From Mycobacterium sp. 852002-51163_SCH5372311 (GTDB lineage: Bacteria; Actinomycetota; Actinomycetes; Mycobacteriales; Mycobacteriaceae), in contig NZ_LZIJ01000203.1 of assembly GCF_001667115.1 (NCBI RefSeq), forward strand, positions 1-64,000: 64,000 nucleotides of DNA, read 5' to 3'. Below, in pieces: positions 7,872 through 15,850 of this stretch. The stretch's first letter is position 1; the number at the start of each line of letters is the position of its first letter. Made by a program: the position numbers and the translations under genes. Below the pieces are notes generated by a model. The model saw nothing but the letters and a program-made list of their open reading frames with translations, made no database searches and was not told the origin of the DNA.

Positions 7872-8372
7872 ATGGCAGCACGCATTCTGGTCGCCGGAAT
7901 CGGCAATATCTTCCTGGGGGACGACGGCTTTGGGTCCGAAGTGGTTCGGCATGCCGAGATACCGCAGGATGATGACTCCGTGCGCGTCGTCGACTACGGT
8001 ATCGGCGGCATGCATCTGGCCTACGATCTGCTCGAGGATTGGGACACGCTGGTTCTCGTCGACGCGGTTCCGAGCCGGGGTCGCCCGGGCACTCTGCACG
8101 TCTTCCAGGTAGACCACCAAACAGGTTCCAGTGCACCGGGTTTGGATGCACACAGCATGGATCCGGAAACGGTGTTCGCCAGCCTTCGCGCGCTGGGCGG
8201 CAGCCCGCCCTACACCGTGGTCGTCGGCTGCGAGGCGGGAAACGTCGAGGAGGGGATCGGCCTCACCGATCCGGTAGCCCAGGCCGTGCCCCGGGCCGCC
8301 CGCGCGGTGGAAGAGATCGTCGCGGCGCTACGTACCCCGGCCACCGCTGCGCCGATGCAGAAGGAGTGTTGA
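7872..8372 (+). CDS. Hydrogenase maturation endopeptidase (HyaD/HybD family)
   Basis: This is the nickel-dependent protease that trims the C-terminus of HhyL after nickel insertion. The 166-residue length fits the family. It starts with the family signature AGIGNIFLGDDGFG. Probable nickel-sensing residues are Asp17 or Asp18, Asp64 (LVDAVP) and His94 (LDAHSMDP), matching the Glu/Asp-Asp-His set of E. coli HybD. It lies 15 bases after the microprotein and 4 bases before hypC. Confidence 0.93.
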   Translation: MAARILVAGIGNIFLGDDGFGSEVVRHAEIPQDDDSVRVVDYGIGGMHLAYDLLEDWDTLVLVDAVPSRGRPGTLHVFQVDHQTGSSAPGLDAHSMDPETVFASLRALGGSPPYTVVVGCEAGNVEEGIGLTDPVAQAVPRAARAVEEIVAALRTPATAAPMQKEC

Positions 8373-8376
8373 ACAT

Positions 8377-8631
8377 ATGTGCCTGGGTATACCCGGTCAA
8401 GTGATCCGGATGCTGGAGGGTTACCACGGCCAACTCGCACTGGTCGACGTCACCGGCGAGCAGCGCAAGGTCAACGTCGGCATGCTTCCCGACGAGACGT
8501 TCGCGCCCGGCGATTGGGTGATCATCCATATGGGCTTCGTCGTCGAAAAGACGGACCGTGCCGGAGCAGAGCAGGCGATGGCCGGACTTGAGCTGATGGG
8601 CCGGGGTACCTGCGATCCAGGGACAGGCTGA
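8377..8631 (+). CDS. hypC: HypC hydrogenase assembly chaperone (first copy)
   Basis: HypC carries the Fe(CN)2CO group between HypD and the large subunit. The 84-residue protein begins MCLGIPGQV, with the essential Cys2, and has the OB-fold core ending in GDWVIIHMGFVVEKTD. A good GAAGGAGTG ribosome site precedes the ATG. It is one of two free HypC genes in this locus; a third HypC-like domain is fused to a SIS protein at 11053. The stop is one base before hypF. Confidence 0.95.
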   Translation: MCLGIPGQVIRMLEGYHGQLALVDVTGEQRKVNVGMLPDETFAPGDWVIIHMGFVVEKTDRAGAEQAMAGLELMGRGTCDPGTG

Positions 8632-8632
8632 C

Positions 8633-11056
8633 ATGACCGAAACCCCCGTGCTGCCCGCCTTGGTTGCGGGGCCCGCCGATATTCGGCAGCGCTTCACCGT
8701 GACCGGCGTGGTCCAGGGCGTGGGCTTTCGCCCATTCGTTCACCGCACCGCCACCGAATTGGGCCTGGCCGGATTCGTCGGCAACGATTCGGGCGCGGTC
8801 TTTCTCGAGGTTCAGGGCGACCCCGCCCGCGTCGACGAATTCGCCCGGCGGCTGCACGCACAGGCACCACCGCTGGCGCGGATCGACGCGGTCTCGGTGG
8901 TCGACGTCGCACCACAATCCTTGTGCGGCAATCGGTTCCGCATCGTAGCCAGTCGGACCGCGCCCGGTGCCGGTACTCCCATTCCCCCTGATATCGCGGC
9001 TTGCGACGAGTGCGTGGCCGAGCTGTTCGACCCGACCGACCGACGCTACCGGCACCCCTTCGTCACGTGCACCAACTGCGGACCGCGGTTCACCATCATC
9101 CGCGCGTTGCCGTATGACCGTCCGGCCACCACCATGTCGACGTTCGCCATGTGCCAGAGGTGCGCGGCCGAATACCACGATCCGGCCGACCGCCGGTTCC
9201 ATGCACAACCGATAGCCTGCCCGGATTGCGGCCCGTCGCTGTGGTTCTCGTCACCGGACGGCCGCATCGACCGGGCCGATGCGGCGCTCGCGGCCACCCA
9301 ACGGGCCCTGGGAACGGGCGCGGTGGTCGCGATCAAGGGAATCGGCGGTTACCACCTGGCGTGCGCAGTCGGCGATGATTCGGCGGTCGCCGCGCTGCGG
9401 CGCCGGAAAGCCCGCGGAGCAAAGCCTTTCGCCGTCCTGGTGCGTGACCTTGATGTCGCGGGGCGCTACGCGTTCATCGACGACAGCGAGACCGCGGTTT
9501 TGGGCAGTCCTGCGCGGCCGATCGTGCTGCTGCGGCGGCGCCCCGGCGCACCGGTGGCTCCGGCGGTCGCGCCCGGCAGTCCGCTGCTCGGGCTGATGCT
9601 GCCCTACTCCCCGATTCACCACCTGCTGCTGGCGCCCCTGCCCGGTGCGGCCACGCCGGTCCCGGACGCGCTCGTCCTCACCAGCGCCAACCGTTCCGAC
9701 GAACCGATCTGCTTCACCGAAGACGACGCCGCGCGCAGGCTTCCGGCGCTGTGCGACGCCGTACTCGACCATGACCGTCCGATACACGTGCCCTGTGACG
9801 ATTCCGTGGTGCGGGTCGTGAGTGGCGCGAGCAGACGCAAAAGCACGCACACGCACGGCGTGTCGCGTGCTTTTGCGTCTGCTCGCGCGGACGAGTTGCC
9901 CATCCGGCGGTCCCGTGGGTATGCCCCGCTGCCCGTTGATCTCGGCATCGACGGGCCCGCCGTGCTGGCAGTGGGCGGAGAGCTCAAGAACACGTTCTGC
10001 CTTACCGACGGCCCACGGGCGTATCTGTCCGGGCACATCGGCGACATGGGCACCTGGGAGACGCTGCGGGCGTTCGAACGGGCCGTAGGACAGCTCAGCG
10101 AAATTCGCGGCAGCCCAGCGCGATTGGCCGCCGATCTGCATCCCGGGTACCACACCCGCAGCTGGGCTGAACGGCACGCGCAGGGACGCCCGCTGGATCT
10201 GGTCCAGCACCACCACGCGCATGTGGTCTCGCTGCTCGCCGAACACAGCCGCATCGGTGAACCCATCATCGGGGTCGCCTTCGACGGCACCGGCTACGGC
10301 TGCGATCAGACGATCTGGGGCGGGGAGATCCTGCGGCTAGGACGCGACAGCCACCGGTTCGTTCGGGTCGCCCACTTGTTGCCGGTTCCATTGCCAGGCG
10401 GTGACGCGGCGGTACGCAATCCATGGCGGATGGCGTTGTCCCAACTATGGATGGCCGGCATCGACTGGACCCCGGATCTGGCGCCGGTCGCGGCGACAAC
10501 CCCGGACGAATTACGGTTCATCCGTTCGCAATTGGAGAGCGGAACCGGATGTGTGCCGTGTTCGAGCATGGGCCGGCTGTTCGACGCGGTCGCCTCGTTG
10601 CTCGGGGTGAGGCACCGCATCGACTACGAGGGCCAGGCCGCAATCGAACTCGAGGCGTTGGCCGACTCGGCCGGCGACGATCCGGAGCACCCGCTGCCGT
10701 CGCTGCCGCTGACGGTGCGCCCCGACGGGGTGATCGATCCTGCCACCATGACGCGGGCGCTGGTGTCGGCCCTGAAGTCCGGCGCGCAGCCGGCGTCGCT
10801 GGCGGCGGCGTTCCACGAGGCGGTCGCCGATGCGGTCGCCGCGGTGGTCCGCCAGGTTGCCGGCGCGGTCCGACTGGTGGGCCTCACCGGCGGCGTGTTC
10901 CAGAACGTGCTGCTGCTGCGGGCATGCCGGGAACGGTTGCAGCGAGCCGGTTTTGAAGTGCTGACCCATCATCTGGTGCCGCCCAACGACGGCGGGCTGG
11001 CGTTGGGCCAGGCGGCGATCTCCATGCTGACGGCACGGGAGGAGGCTCACCGTTGA
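8633..11056 (+). CDS. hypF: HypF carbamoyltransferase, carrying an in-frame palindromic insertion
   Basis: HypF uses carbamoyl phosphate and ATP to place a carbamoyl group on the C-terminal Cys of HypE, the source of the CN ligands. The 807 residues show an acylphosphatase domain (about 19-105, GVVQGVGFRPFVHR), paired zinc fingers (CDEC, CTNC, CQRC, CPDC), a YrdC-like domain and a Kae1-like domain from about residue 444, with the metal-binding HHHAH motif. Residues about 397-421 (between VVRVVSG and ELPIRR) are an insertion made by a palindromic DNA element; HypF proteins normally join these segments directly. It overlaps the next gene through a TTGA junction. Confidence 0.95.
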   Translation: MTETPVLPALVAGPADIRQRFTVTGVVQGVGFRPFVHRTATELGLAGFVGNDSGAVFLEVQGDPARVDEFARRLHAQAPPLARIDAVSVVDVAPQSLCGNRFRIVASRTAPGAGTPIPPDIAACDECVAELFDPTDRRYRHPFVTCTNCGPRFTIIRALPYDRPATTMSTFAMCQRCAAEYHDPADRRFHAQPIACPDCGPSLWFSSPDGRIDRADAALAATQRALGTGAVVAIKGIGGYHLACAVGDDSAVAALRRRKARGAKPFAVLVRDLDVAGRYAFIDDSETAVLGSPARPIVLLRRRPGAPVAPAVAPGSPLLGLMLPYSPIHHLLLAPLPGAATPVPDALVLTSANRSDEPICFTEDDAARRLPALCDAVLDHDRPIHVPCDDSVVRVVSGASRRKSTHTHGVSRAFASARADELPIRRSRGYAPLPVDLGIDGPAVLAVGGELKNTFCLTDGPRAYLSGHIGDMGTWETLRAFERAVGQLSEIRGSPARLAADLHPGYHTRSWAERHAQGRPLDLVQHHHAHVVSLLAEHSRIGEPIIGVAFDGTGYGCDQTIWGGEILRLGRDSHRFVRVAHLLPVPLPGGDAAVRNPWRMALSQLWMAGIDWTPDLAPVAATTPDELRFIRSQLESGTGCVPCSSMGRLFDAVASLLGVRHRIDYEGQAAIELEALADSAGDDPEHPLPSLPLTVRPDGVIDPATMTRALVSALKSGAQPASLAAAFHEAVADAVAAVVRQVAGAVRLVGLTGGVFQNVLLLRACRERLQRAGFEVLTHHLVPPNDGGLALGQAAISMLTAREEAHR
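9825..9888. repeat. Palindromic repeat element inserted in frame within hypF
   Basis: Two perfect 24-bp arms (9825-9848 and 9865-9888) flank a 16-base centre that itself contains ACACGC/GCGTGT. The arms end in GCGAGCAGACGC and its complement. The frame stays open through the element, adding about 22 residues. A related element with the same termini lies at 25251-25311. No target-site duplication is obvious. Confidence 0.9.
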
Positions 11057-11784
11057 ACACCATCACCGCGATCGACCGCGGCCTGGGCGCAGAACTCGCC
11101 GCGGACCTGGCCGCCACCGCGTTCACCCTGGCCAAGCGATTCGCGGCCGGAGCCACCATGTGGTCCATCGCACCGTCGTGGCAACCGCATGCCATGCACA
11201 TCGCGGTCGAGTTCGTACATCCCGTGATCATGGGCAAACGTGCACTGCCCGCCGTCGCCCTGATCGGACCCGACCTGGTGGACCTGGTCCGGGTGTCGGT
11301 GCGGCCCGGCGACATCGTGATTGCCGTCTCCCCCGCCGACGACCCTGCTGTGTGTTCGGTGATGCAACGCAGCCCGGCGTGGGGTGCAAGCACCGTCTGG
11401 ATCGGCTGCGGACAGCGGCCCAGAGCGGGCCTGGCCGACCATGTGCTGTGGCTGGACGATCCCGACCCGCGGATACCCGCGACCGGTGGCTTCGTGCTCT
11501 TCTACCACCTGCTGTGGGAGTTGACCCACGTATGTTTCGAGCATTCCGGGTTACTCAAACCCGAACGCTCCGAAGACGTTTGCGTCACCTGCAGCGACGA
11601 GGGCCGGCTGGGTGAGGTGATGGCTGCGTCGGTAGGGGGCCCGGCCTCCGGACTGGCCAGGGTGCGCACCGCGCGGGGCGCCGAGGACGTGGTGACCACG
11701 CTGATCGGTCCGGTCGCCGCCGGCGATTTGGTGCTGGTGCACGCCGGTACGGCGATCAGCCGGGTCAAGGAGGACGTTCCATGA
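11053..11784 (+). CDS. SIS-like domain fused to a HypC-like domain
   Basis: The TTG at 11053 overlaps the hypF stop (TTGA). Residues 1 to about 170 form an alpha/beta SIS-like (phosphosugar-binding) fold, with repeated Val/Ile-rich strands and VAVSP-type loops (IVIAVSPADDPAV). Residues from Cys177 (CVTCSDEG) to the end look like HypC: a Cys-initiated beta barrel closing with GDLVLVHAGTAISRVKE. HypC chaperones carry the Fe(CN)2CO unit, so this fusion ties a sugar-phosphate-binding fold to iron-centre assembly. It is coupled to the next SIS gene by an ATGA overlap. The exact reaction is unknown. Confidence 0.8.
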   Translation: MNTITAIDRGLGAELAADLAATAFTLAKRFAAGATMWSIAPSWQPHAMHIAVEFVHPVIMGKRALPAVALIGPDLVDLVRVSVRPGDIVIAVSPADDPAVCSVMQRSPAWGASTVWIGCGQRPRAGLADHVLWLDDPDPRIPATGGFVLFYHLLWELTHVCFEHSGLLKPERSEDVCVTCSDEGRLGEVMAASVGGPASGLARVRTARGAEDVVTTLIGPVAAGDLVLVHAGTAISRVKEDVP

Positions 11785-12443
11785 GCGACGAACCCACCAA
11801 CTTCCTCTACCCGTTCATCGATGCGCAGGAGGACGATTCTCAGTCGCTGCTCGCCGACCTGACCGCCTCCGCGCAGGCCAAGGCGGCCGAAAGCCTCGCG
11901 CTGCGGCGCTCCACGGTGGAAGCCAACGCCGACCTGCTCACCCGGGCCGCCACCGAGATAGCGCGCCGATTCGCCTCGGGTGGAAGGATGTTCACCTTCG
12001 GAAACGGCGGCAGCTGTACCGACTGCACCACTTTGGCCTGGTTGTTCGCCCGCCCTCCGACAGGTCGGCCCCTTCCTGCCTGGTCGTTGACCGCCGACCA
12101 GGCCATCATCACCGCGCTGGGCAACGACGTCGGGTTCGAGCTCGTCTTCGCCCGCCAGCTGATCGCCCGCGCGAAGGCCGGCGACATCGCCATCGCCATG
12201 TCGACCAGCGGCGGCTCACCCAATCTGCTGGCCGCGCTCGCCGAGGCGCGGCAGCGCGGCCTGTACACCATCGGATTCGCCGGATACGACGGCGGCGCAT
12301 TCGTGAACAACCCGAATGTGGATTCCTGCTTCGTCGTTCGCTCGCAGAGCGTGCACCGGATCCAGGAATCGCAAGCGCTGTTGGGATATCAACTGTGGTT
12401 GGCGGTACACGAGCACGACGACCGAGGCGTGGGGGCGGCATGA
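11781..12443 (+). CDS. GmhA-like SIS-domain protein
   Basis: The 220-residue product resembles phosphoheptose isomerases: FGNGGSCTD for phosphate binding, TADQAIITALGNDVGFE and a second phosphate loop, AMSTSGGSPNLL. There is no lipopolysaccharide or heptose pathway nearby. It is wedged between the SIS-HypC fusion and hypE with 4-base overlaps on both sides, so its substrate is probably connected with hydrogenase maturation. The true sugar or phosphate ligand cannot be told from sequence. Confidence 0.85.
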   Translation: MSDEPTNFLYPFIDAQEDDSQSLLADLTASAQAKAAESLALRRSTVEANADLLTRAATEIARRFASGGRMFTFGNGGSCTDCTTLAWLFARPPTGRPLPAWSLTADQAIITALGNDVGFELVFARQLIARAKAGDIAIAMSTSGGSPNLLAALAEARQRGLYTIGFAGYDGGAFVNNPNVDSCFVVRSQSVHRIQESQALLGYQLWLAVHEHDDRGVGAA

Positions 12444-13600
12444 GCCGCGCCAGCGACGATGCAGAACGAGCGATGAGGAGCGGCGCAGTGGGCACAGCAG
12501 CGGGCGAATACCTGTCCTCCGGCCCACGATTCGCCGAGGGTGAGGTGATCGAGCGGATCGAGTCGTTCCGCAGGCGTCGGCCCCGGTTGCTCGACGAACA
12601 CGTAACCCTGGCGCACGGAGCGGGCGGTAAGGCCTCGGCGGCGCTGGTGGACGCGGTGTTCCTGGAGGCTTTCCGCAATCCGCTCCTCGAGTCACTCGGC
12701 GACGGAGCGGTGCTCTCCTTGCCCAGCGGTGAGCGACTGGCGCTGTCGACGGACTCATTTGTGGTGCAGCCCAGGCGTTTTCCCGGCGGCTCGATCGGGG
12801 AACTCGCGGTGAATGGCACCTGCAACGATCTGGCCATGGCCGGAGCCGTACCGTCCTGGATCTCGGCGGCATTCGTGCTCGAAGAGGGCTTTCCGATCGC
12901 CGAACTCAAGGAGATCGTCGCGGATATGGCGGCCGCCGCCGCGAACGCGGGCGTGCAGATCGTCACCGGTGACACCAAGGTGGTGCCCAAAGGCGCCGCC
13001 GACGGGCTGTTCGTCACCACCACCGGGGCCGGCGTCATTCCCGCGGGCCGACGGCTGGCGGCTCAGGCGGTGCGGGCCGGCGACAAGGTGCTGCTGTCCG
13101 GAACGATGGGCGATCACGGCATGGCCGTCATGCTTGCCCGCGGCGACCTGGCCATCGAGGCCGACATCCGCTCCGACACCGCCGCCGTGAGCCCCCTGGT
13201 GGAACTGCTGATGACGGCCGCGCCGTCCACCCGTTGGCTGCGCGACGCCACTCGCGGCGGGGTGGGCACCGTCTGCAACGAACTGGCGCAGGCCTGCGGA
13301 CTCGGGGTACTGCTCGAAGAGGAGCGACTTCCGTTGCGGCCCATGGTCAGCGGCGCGTGCGAGCTGCTCGGCATCGACCCGCTCTATGTCGCCAACGAGG
13401 GCAAGTTCGTCGCCGTCGTCGCACCGGAGGAGGCCGAGGCTGGGCTGGCCGCGTTGCGGTCGCACCCGTTGGGGGCCGACGCCGCCGAAGTCGGAGAGAT
13501 CGTCGCCGAACCTGCCGAAAGCGTGGTGCTGCGTACCGGATTCGGCGGCACCCGCATTGTCGACATGCTGGTCGGGGACCCCCTGCCGCGAATCTGCTGA
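12440..13600 (+). CDS. hypE: HypE, cyanide-ligand synthesis protein
   Basis: HypE dehydrates the thiocarboxamide made by HypF on its C-terminal Cys to a thiocyanate and donates CN to iron. The ATG at 12440 (MSRASDD) overlaps the previous stop (ATGA). The 386-residue product has a PurM-like ATP-binding fold (AHGAGGKAS; GDTKVV; TRGGVG) and ends in PRIC, so the terminal acceptor Cys386 is intact. It has about 40 extra N-terminal residues before the conserved LAHGAGG segment. Confidence 0.95.
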   Translation: MSRASDDAERAMRSGAVGTAAGEYLSSGPRFAEGEVIERIESFRRRRPRLLDEHVTLAHGAGGKASAALVDAVFLEAFRNPLLESLGDGAVLSLPSGERLALSTDSFVVQPRRFPGGSIGELAVNGTCNDLAMAGAVPSWISAAFVLEEGFPIAELKEIVADMAAAAANAGVQIVTGDTKVVPKGAADGLFVTTTGAGVIPAGRRLAAQAVRAGDKVLLSGTMGDHGMAVMLARGDLAIEADIRSDTAAVSPLVELLMTAAPSTRWLRDATRGGVGTVCNELAQACGLGVLLEEERLPLRPMVSGACELLGIDPLYVANEGKFVAVVAPEEAEAGLAALRSHPLGADAAEVGEIVAEPAESVVLRTGFGGTRIVDMLVGDPLPRIC

Positions 13601-13626
13601 ACATCAGAAAAGGAGGTGCGCTTGCG

Positions 13627-13899
13627 ATGTGTCTCGGCATTCCGGGCCGGATCGTTGAGATCACCGACCCCGCAAACTATCTGGCGAAGGTTGACGTCAG
13701 CGGCGTGCAGCGCACGATCAGCGTGCGCCTGCTGGAGAATGACATGCCCGAGCCCGACGACTGGGTTCTGGTACACGTCGGCTTCGCGATGGCCAAGATC
13801 GACGAAACCGAAGCGTTGCTGACATTGGCCGCCGTCCAGAAACTCGGTGACACCTATACGACCGAGATCGAAGCCTTCGACTCGTCGTCGATCGCGTGA
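13627..13899 (+). CDS. hypC: HypC hydrogenase assembly chaperone (second copy)
   Basis: The 90-residue product begins MCLGIPGRIVEI and has the same OB-fold core (DDWVLVHVGFAMAKIDETEA) as the first copy. A strong AGGAGGTG ribosome site (13611-13618) sets the ATG at 13627. In-frame extension upstream is not supported because it runs through the hypE sequence in another frame. This copy is adjacent to hypD, its partner in assembling the iron centre; the first copy sits with the protease. The two may split the transfer and assembly roles. Confidence 0.95.
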   Translation: MCLGIPGRIVEITDPANYLAKVDVSGVQRTISVRLLENDMPEPDDWVLVHVGFAMAKIDETEALLTLAAVQKLGDTYTTEIEAFDSSSIA

Positions 13900-13920
13900 G
13901 CGATCAGAAAAGGAAAAGCA

Positions 13921-15057
13921 ATGAAATTCGTCGACGAATTCCGCGACCCGGCCGCAGCCCGCAAATTGTTAGCCGCCATAGAGCACTTGGCCGGCCATGA
14001 CGAACACTTCAAGTTCATGGAGGTGTGCGGCGGGCACACGCACACCATCTACCGGCACGGCATCGAGCACCTGCTACCGGAAAATGTCGAACTGGTACAC
14101 GGCCCGGGCTGCCCCGTCTGCGTGATCCCGATGGGCCGCATCGACGACGCGATGTGGCTGGCCGGACAGCCCGACGTCATCTTCACCTGCTTCGGTGACA
14201 TGATGCGGGTGCCCGGTTCGGCCGGCAGCCTGCTGGACGCCAAGGCCCGAGGCGCCGACGTACGTTTCGTCTACTCGCCGCTGGATGCGCTCAAGATCGC
14301 GGTCGACACCCCCCAAAAGCAGGTGGTGTTCTTCGCCATCGGCTTCGAGACCACCGCGCCTTCGACCGCGGTCACTCTGGTGCGCGCCCGCGACCTGGGA
14401 CTGCGCAATTTCAGCGTCTTCTGCAACCACGTCATGATCGTGCCGCCGATCAAGGCCATCCTCGAATCACCAGATCTGCGGCTGTCCGGTTTCATCGGCC
14501 CCGGGCACGTCTCGACCGTCGTCGGCAACCGGCCGTACCGGTTCGTGCCGGAAGTGTACCGAAAGCCGCTGGTAGTGGCGGGCTTTGAGCCGCTGGACAT
14601 CCTGGCCGCGGTCGCCATGCTGCTGCGGCAGATCCGTGAGGGCCGGTGCGAGGTGGAGAACCAGTACAAGCGGGTGGTCCCCGAGCACGGAAACCCCGCC
14701 GCACTCGCGCTGATGGGTCAGGTGTTCGCGCTGCGCCCGCACTTCGAATGGCGTGGGCTCGGCTTCATTTCGCAGAGCGCGCTGCGGCTGCACGACGACT
14801 TCGCGGAGTTCGACGCCGAGCTGCAGTTCGCCATGCCCGGCGTACGGGTCGCCGACCCCAAGGCATGTCAGTGCGGCGAGGTGCTCAAGGGCGTGCTCAA
14901 GCCTTGGGAGTGCAAGGTTTTCGGCACTGCATGCACACCGGAGACGCCTATCGGCACATGCATGGTGTCGCCCGAGGGGGCATGCGCGGCTTACTACAAC
15001 TTCGGCCGGCTGCACCGGGATGCGGTCAAGCTGGTGGGGCAGTCCGGACGCGGCTGA
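13921..15057 (+). CDS. hypD: HypD, scaffold for the Fe(CN)2CO centre
   Basis: HypD holds the iron while CN and CO are added and passes it to HypC. The 378-residue product shows the conserved motifs MEVCGGHTHTIYRHG, HGPGCPVCV, GFETTAP and, near the C-terminus, the Cys set of its [4Fe-4S] cluster (CQCGEV, WECKVFG, TACTPETPIGTCMV, GACAAYY). The ATG follows AGAAAAGGAAAAGCA, 21 bases after hypC. Confidence 0.97.
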   Translation: MKFVDEFRDPAAARKLLAAIEHLAGHDEHFKFMEVCGGHTHTIYRHGIEHLLPENVELVHGPGCPVCVIPMGRIDDAMWLAGQPDVIFTCFGDMMRVPGSAGSLLDAKARGADVRFVYSPLDALKIAVDTPQKQVVFFAIGFETTAPSTAVTLVRARDLGLRNFSVFCNHVMIVPPIKAILESPDLRLSGFIGPGHVSTVVGNRPYRFVPEVYRKPLVVAGFEPLDILAAVAMLLRQIREGRCEVENQYKRVVPEHGNPAALALMGQVFALRPHFEWRGLGFISQSALRLHDDFAEFDAELQFAMPGVRVADPKACQCGEVLKGVLKPWECKVFGTACTPETPIGTCMVSPEGACAAYYNFGRLHRDAVKLVGQSGRG

Positions 15058-15058
15058 C

Positions 15059-15808
15059 ATGGACGGCTCTGGCCCCCGATTGACCAGCGGCGCCGAGATG
15101 TTCGCCCGTTACGCCTATGCTCCCAACGCACTTGGCTTCTGCGGGCCTCCGTTGGGCGCGACGTTGCGGGACGGCTCGGTCGAGGACGTGCGGCGCGCGG
15201 CGACGAGGTTTTCCGGCGCCTGGCCGTATCTGCGGGTGCTGTCCAACCTCACCGGTATTGCCGACCCGCTGGACTACCTACTCGTCGAGTCGTACTGGCT
15301 AGGCGGTGGCGTCGGCGCCGGTCTCGATCCCGACCAGTTCTTCGACGGGTTGCTGGCCATCATCGGGCCGCAGGCGGGACGCTATTGGTCGCATCTGACA
15401 CCGGATCTGGCCGGCGAGGCGGCCGCAAACCACTGCTTTCACGTATTCGGGGTGTATCCGTGGACGCGCTTTTTGGGACAAACCACCAGCGAGCACCCGC
15501 TGACCGTGCTGGACAATTGCCGGATTACCTGGGGCACAGTCGTTTCCCGTGACGGCGAGCAGATCGAGGTGTTGTGCAGGCAGCTGATCTGGGACGGTGC
15601 GGCGCTGCGGCTGTCCGAGCCCGCGCACCGCCGGCTCGAGGTGTGGGCCGACGGTTACAGCGCGGTGCCCGACGTGGCCGTAGGCGACGATGTCGCGATG
15701 CACTGGGGGCGGCTGTGCGGCCGGCTGCAGCCGCGGCAGCTGGAGGCGCTAGTGGAAAGCACGGATCGCCAATTGCGGGTGACCAGCCAACGGCTAGCCC
15801 ACGTCTAA
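15059..15808 (+). CDS. DUF6390 hydrogenase-associated protein
   Basis: Function unknown. The ATG at 15059 lies one base after the hypD stop; longer in-frame extensions lie inside hypD and are rejected. The 249-residue protein is soluble, with a conserved-looking centre (VFGVYPWTRFLGQ and VLDNCRITWG) and a helical C-terminus. It resembles the DUF6390 family, which I recall as a hydrogenase-cluster gene. It is the last gene that looks coupled to the Hhy operon; the next + strand gene starts 42 bases later. Confidence 0.7.
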   Translation: MDGSGPRLTSGAEMFARYAYAPNALGFCGPPLGATLRDGSVEDVRRAATRFSGAWPYLRVLSNLTGIADPLDYLLVESYWLGGGVGAGLDPDQFFDGLLAIIGPQAGRYWSHLTPDLAGEAAANHCFHVFGVYPWTRFLGQTTSEHPLTVLDNCRITWGTVVSRDGEQIEVLCRQLIWDGAALRLSEPAHRRLEVWADGYSAVPDVAVGDDVAMHWGRLCGRLQPRQLEALVESTDRQLRVTSQRLAHV

Positions 15809-15850
15809 CGGGTCGCCGCAGTCGGGTCCAGCGCGTGCCAGACTGACCGG

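Noticed and set aside
14753..15808. A 351-residue version of the DUF6390 protein
   Set aside because: The extra part lies in hypD; the ATG at 15059 directly follows the hypD stop.
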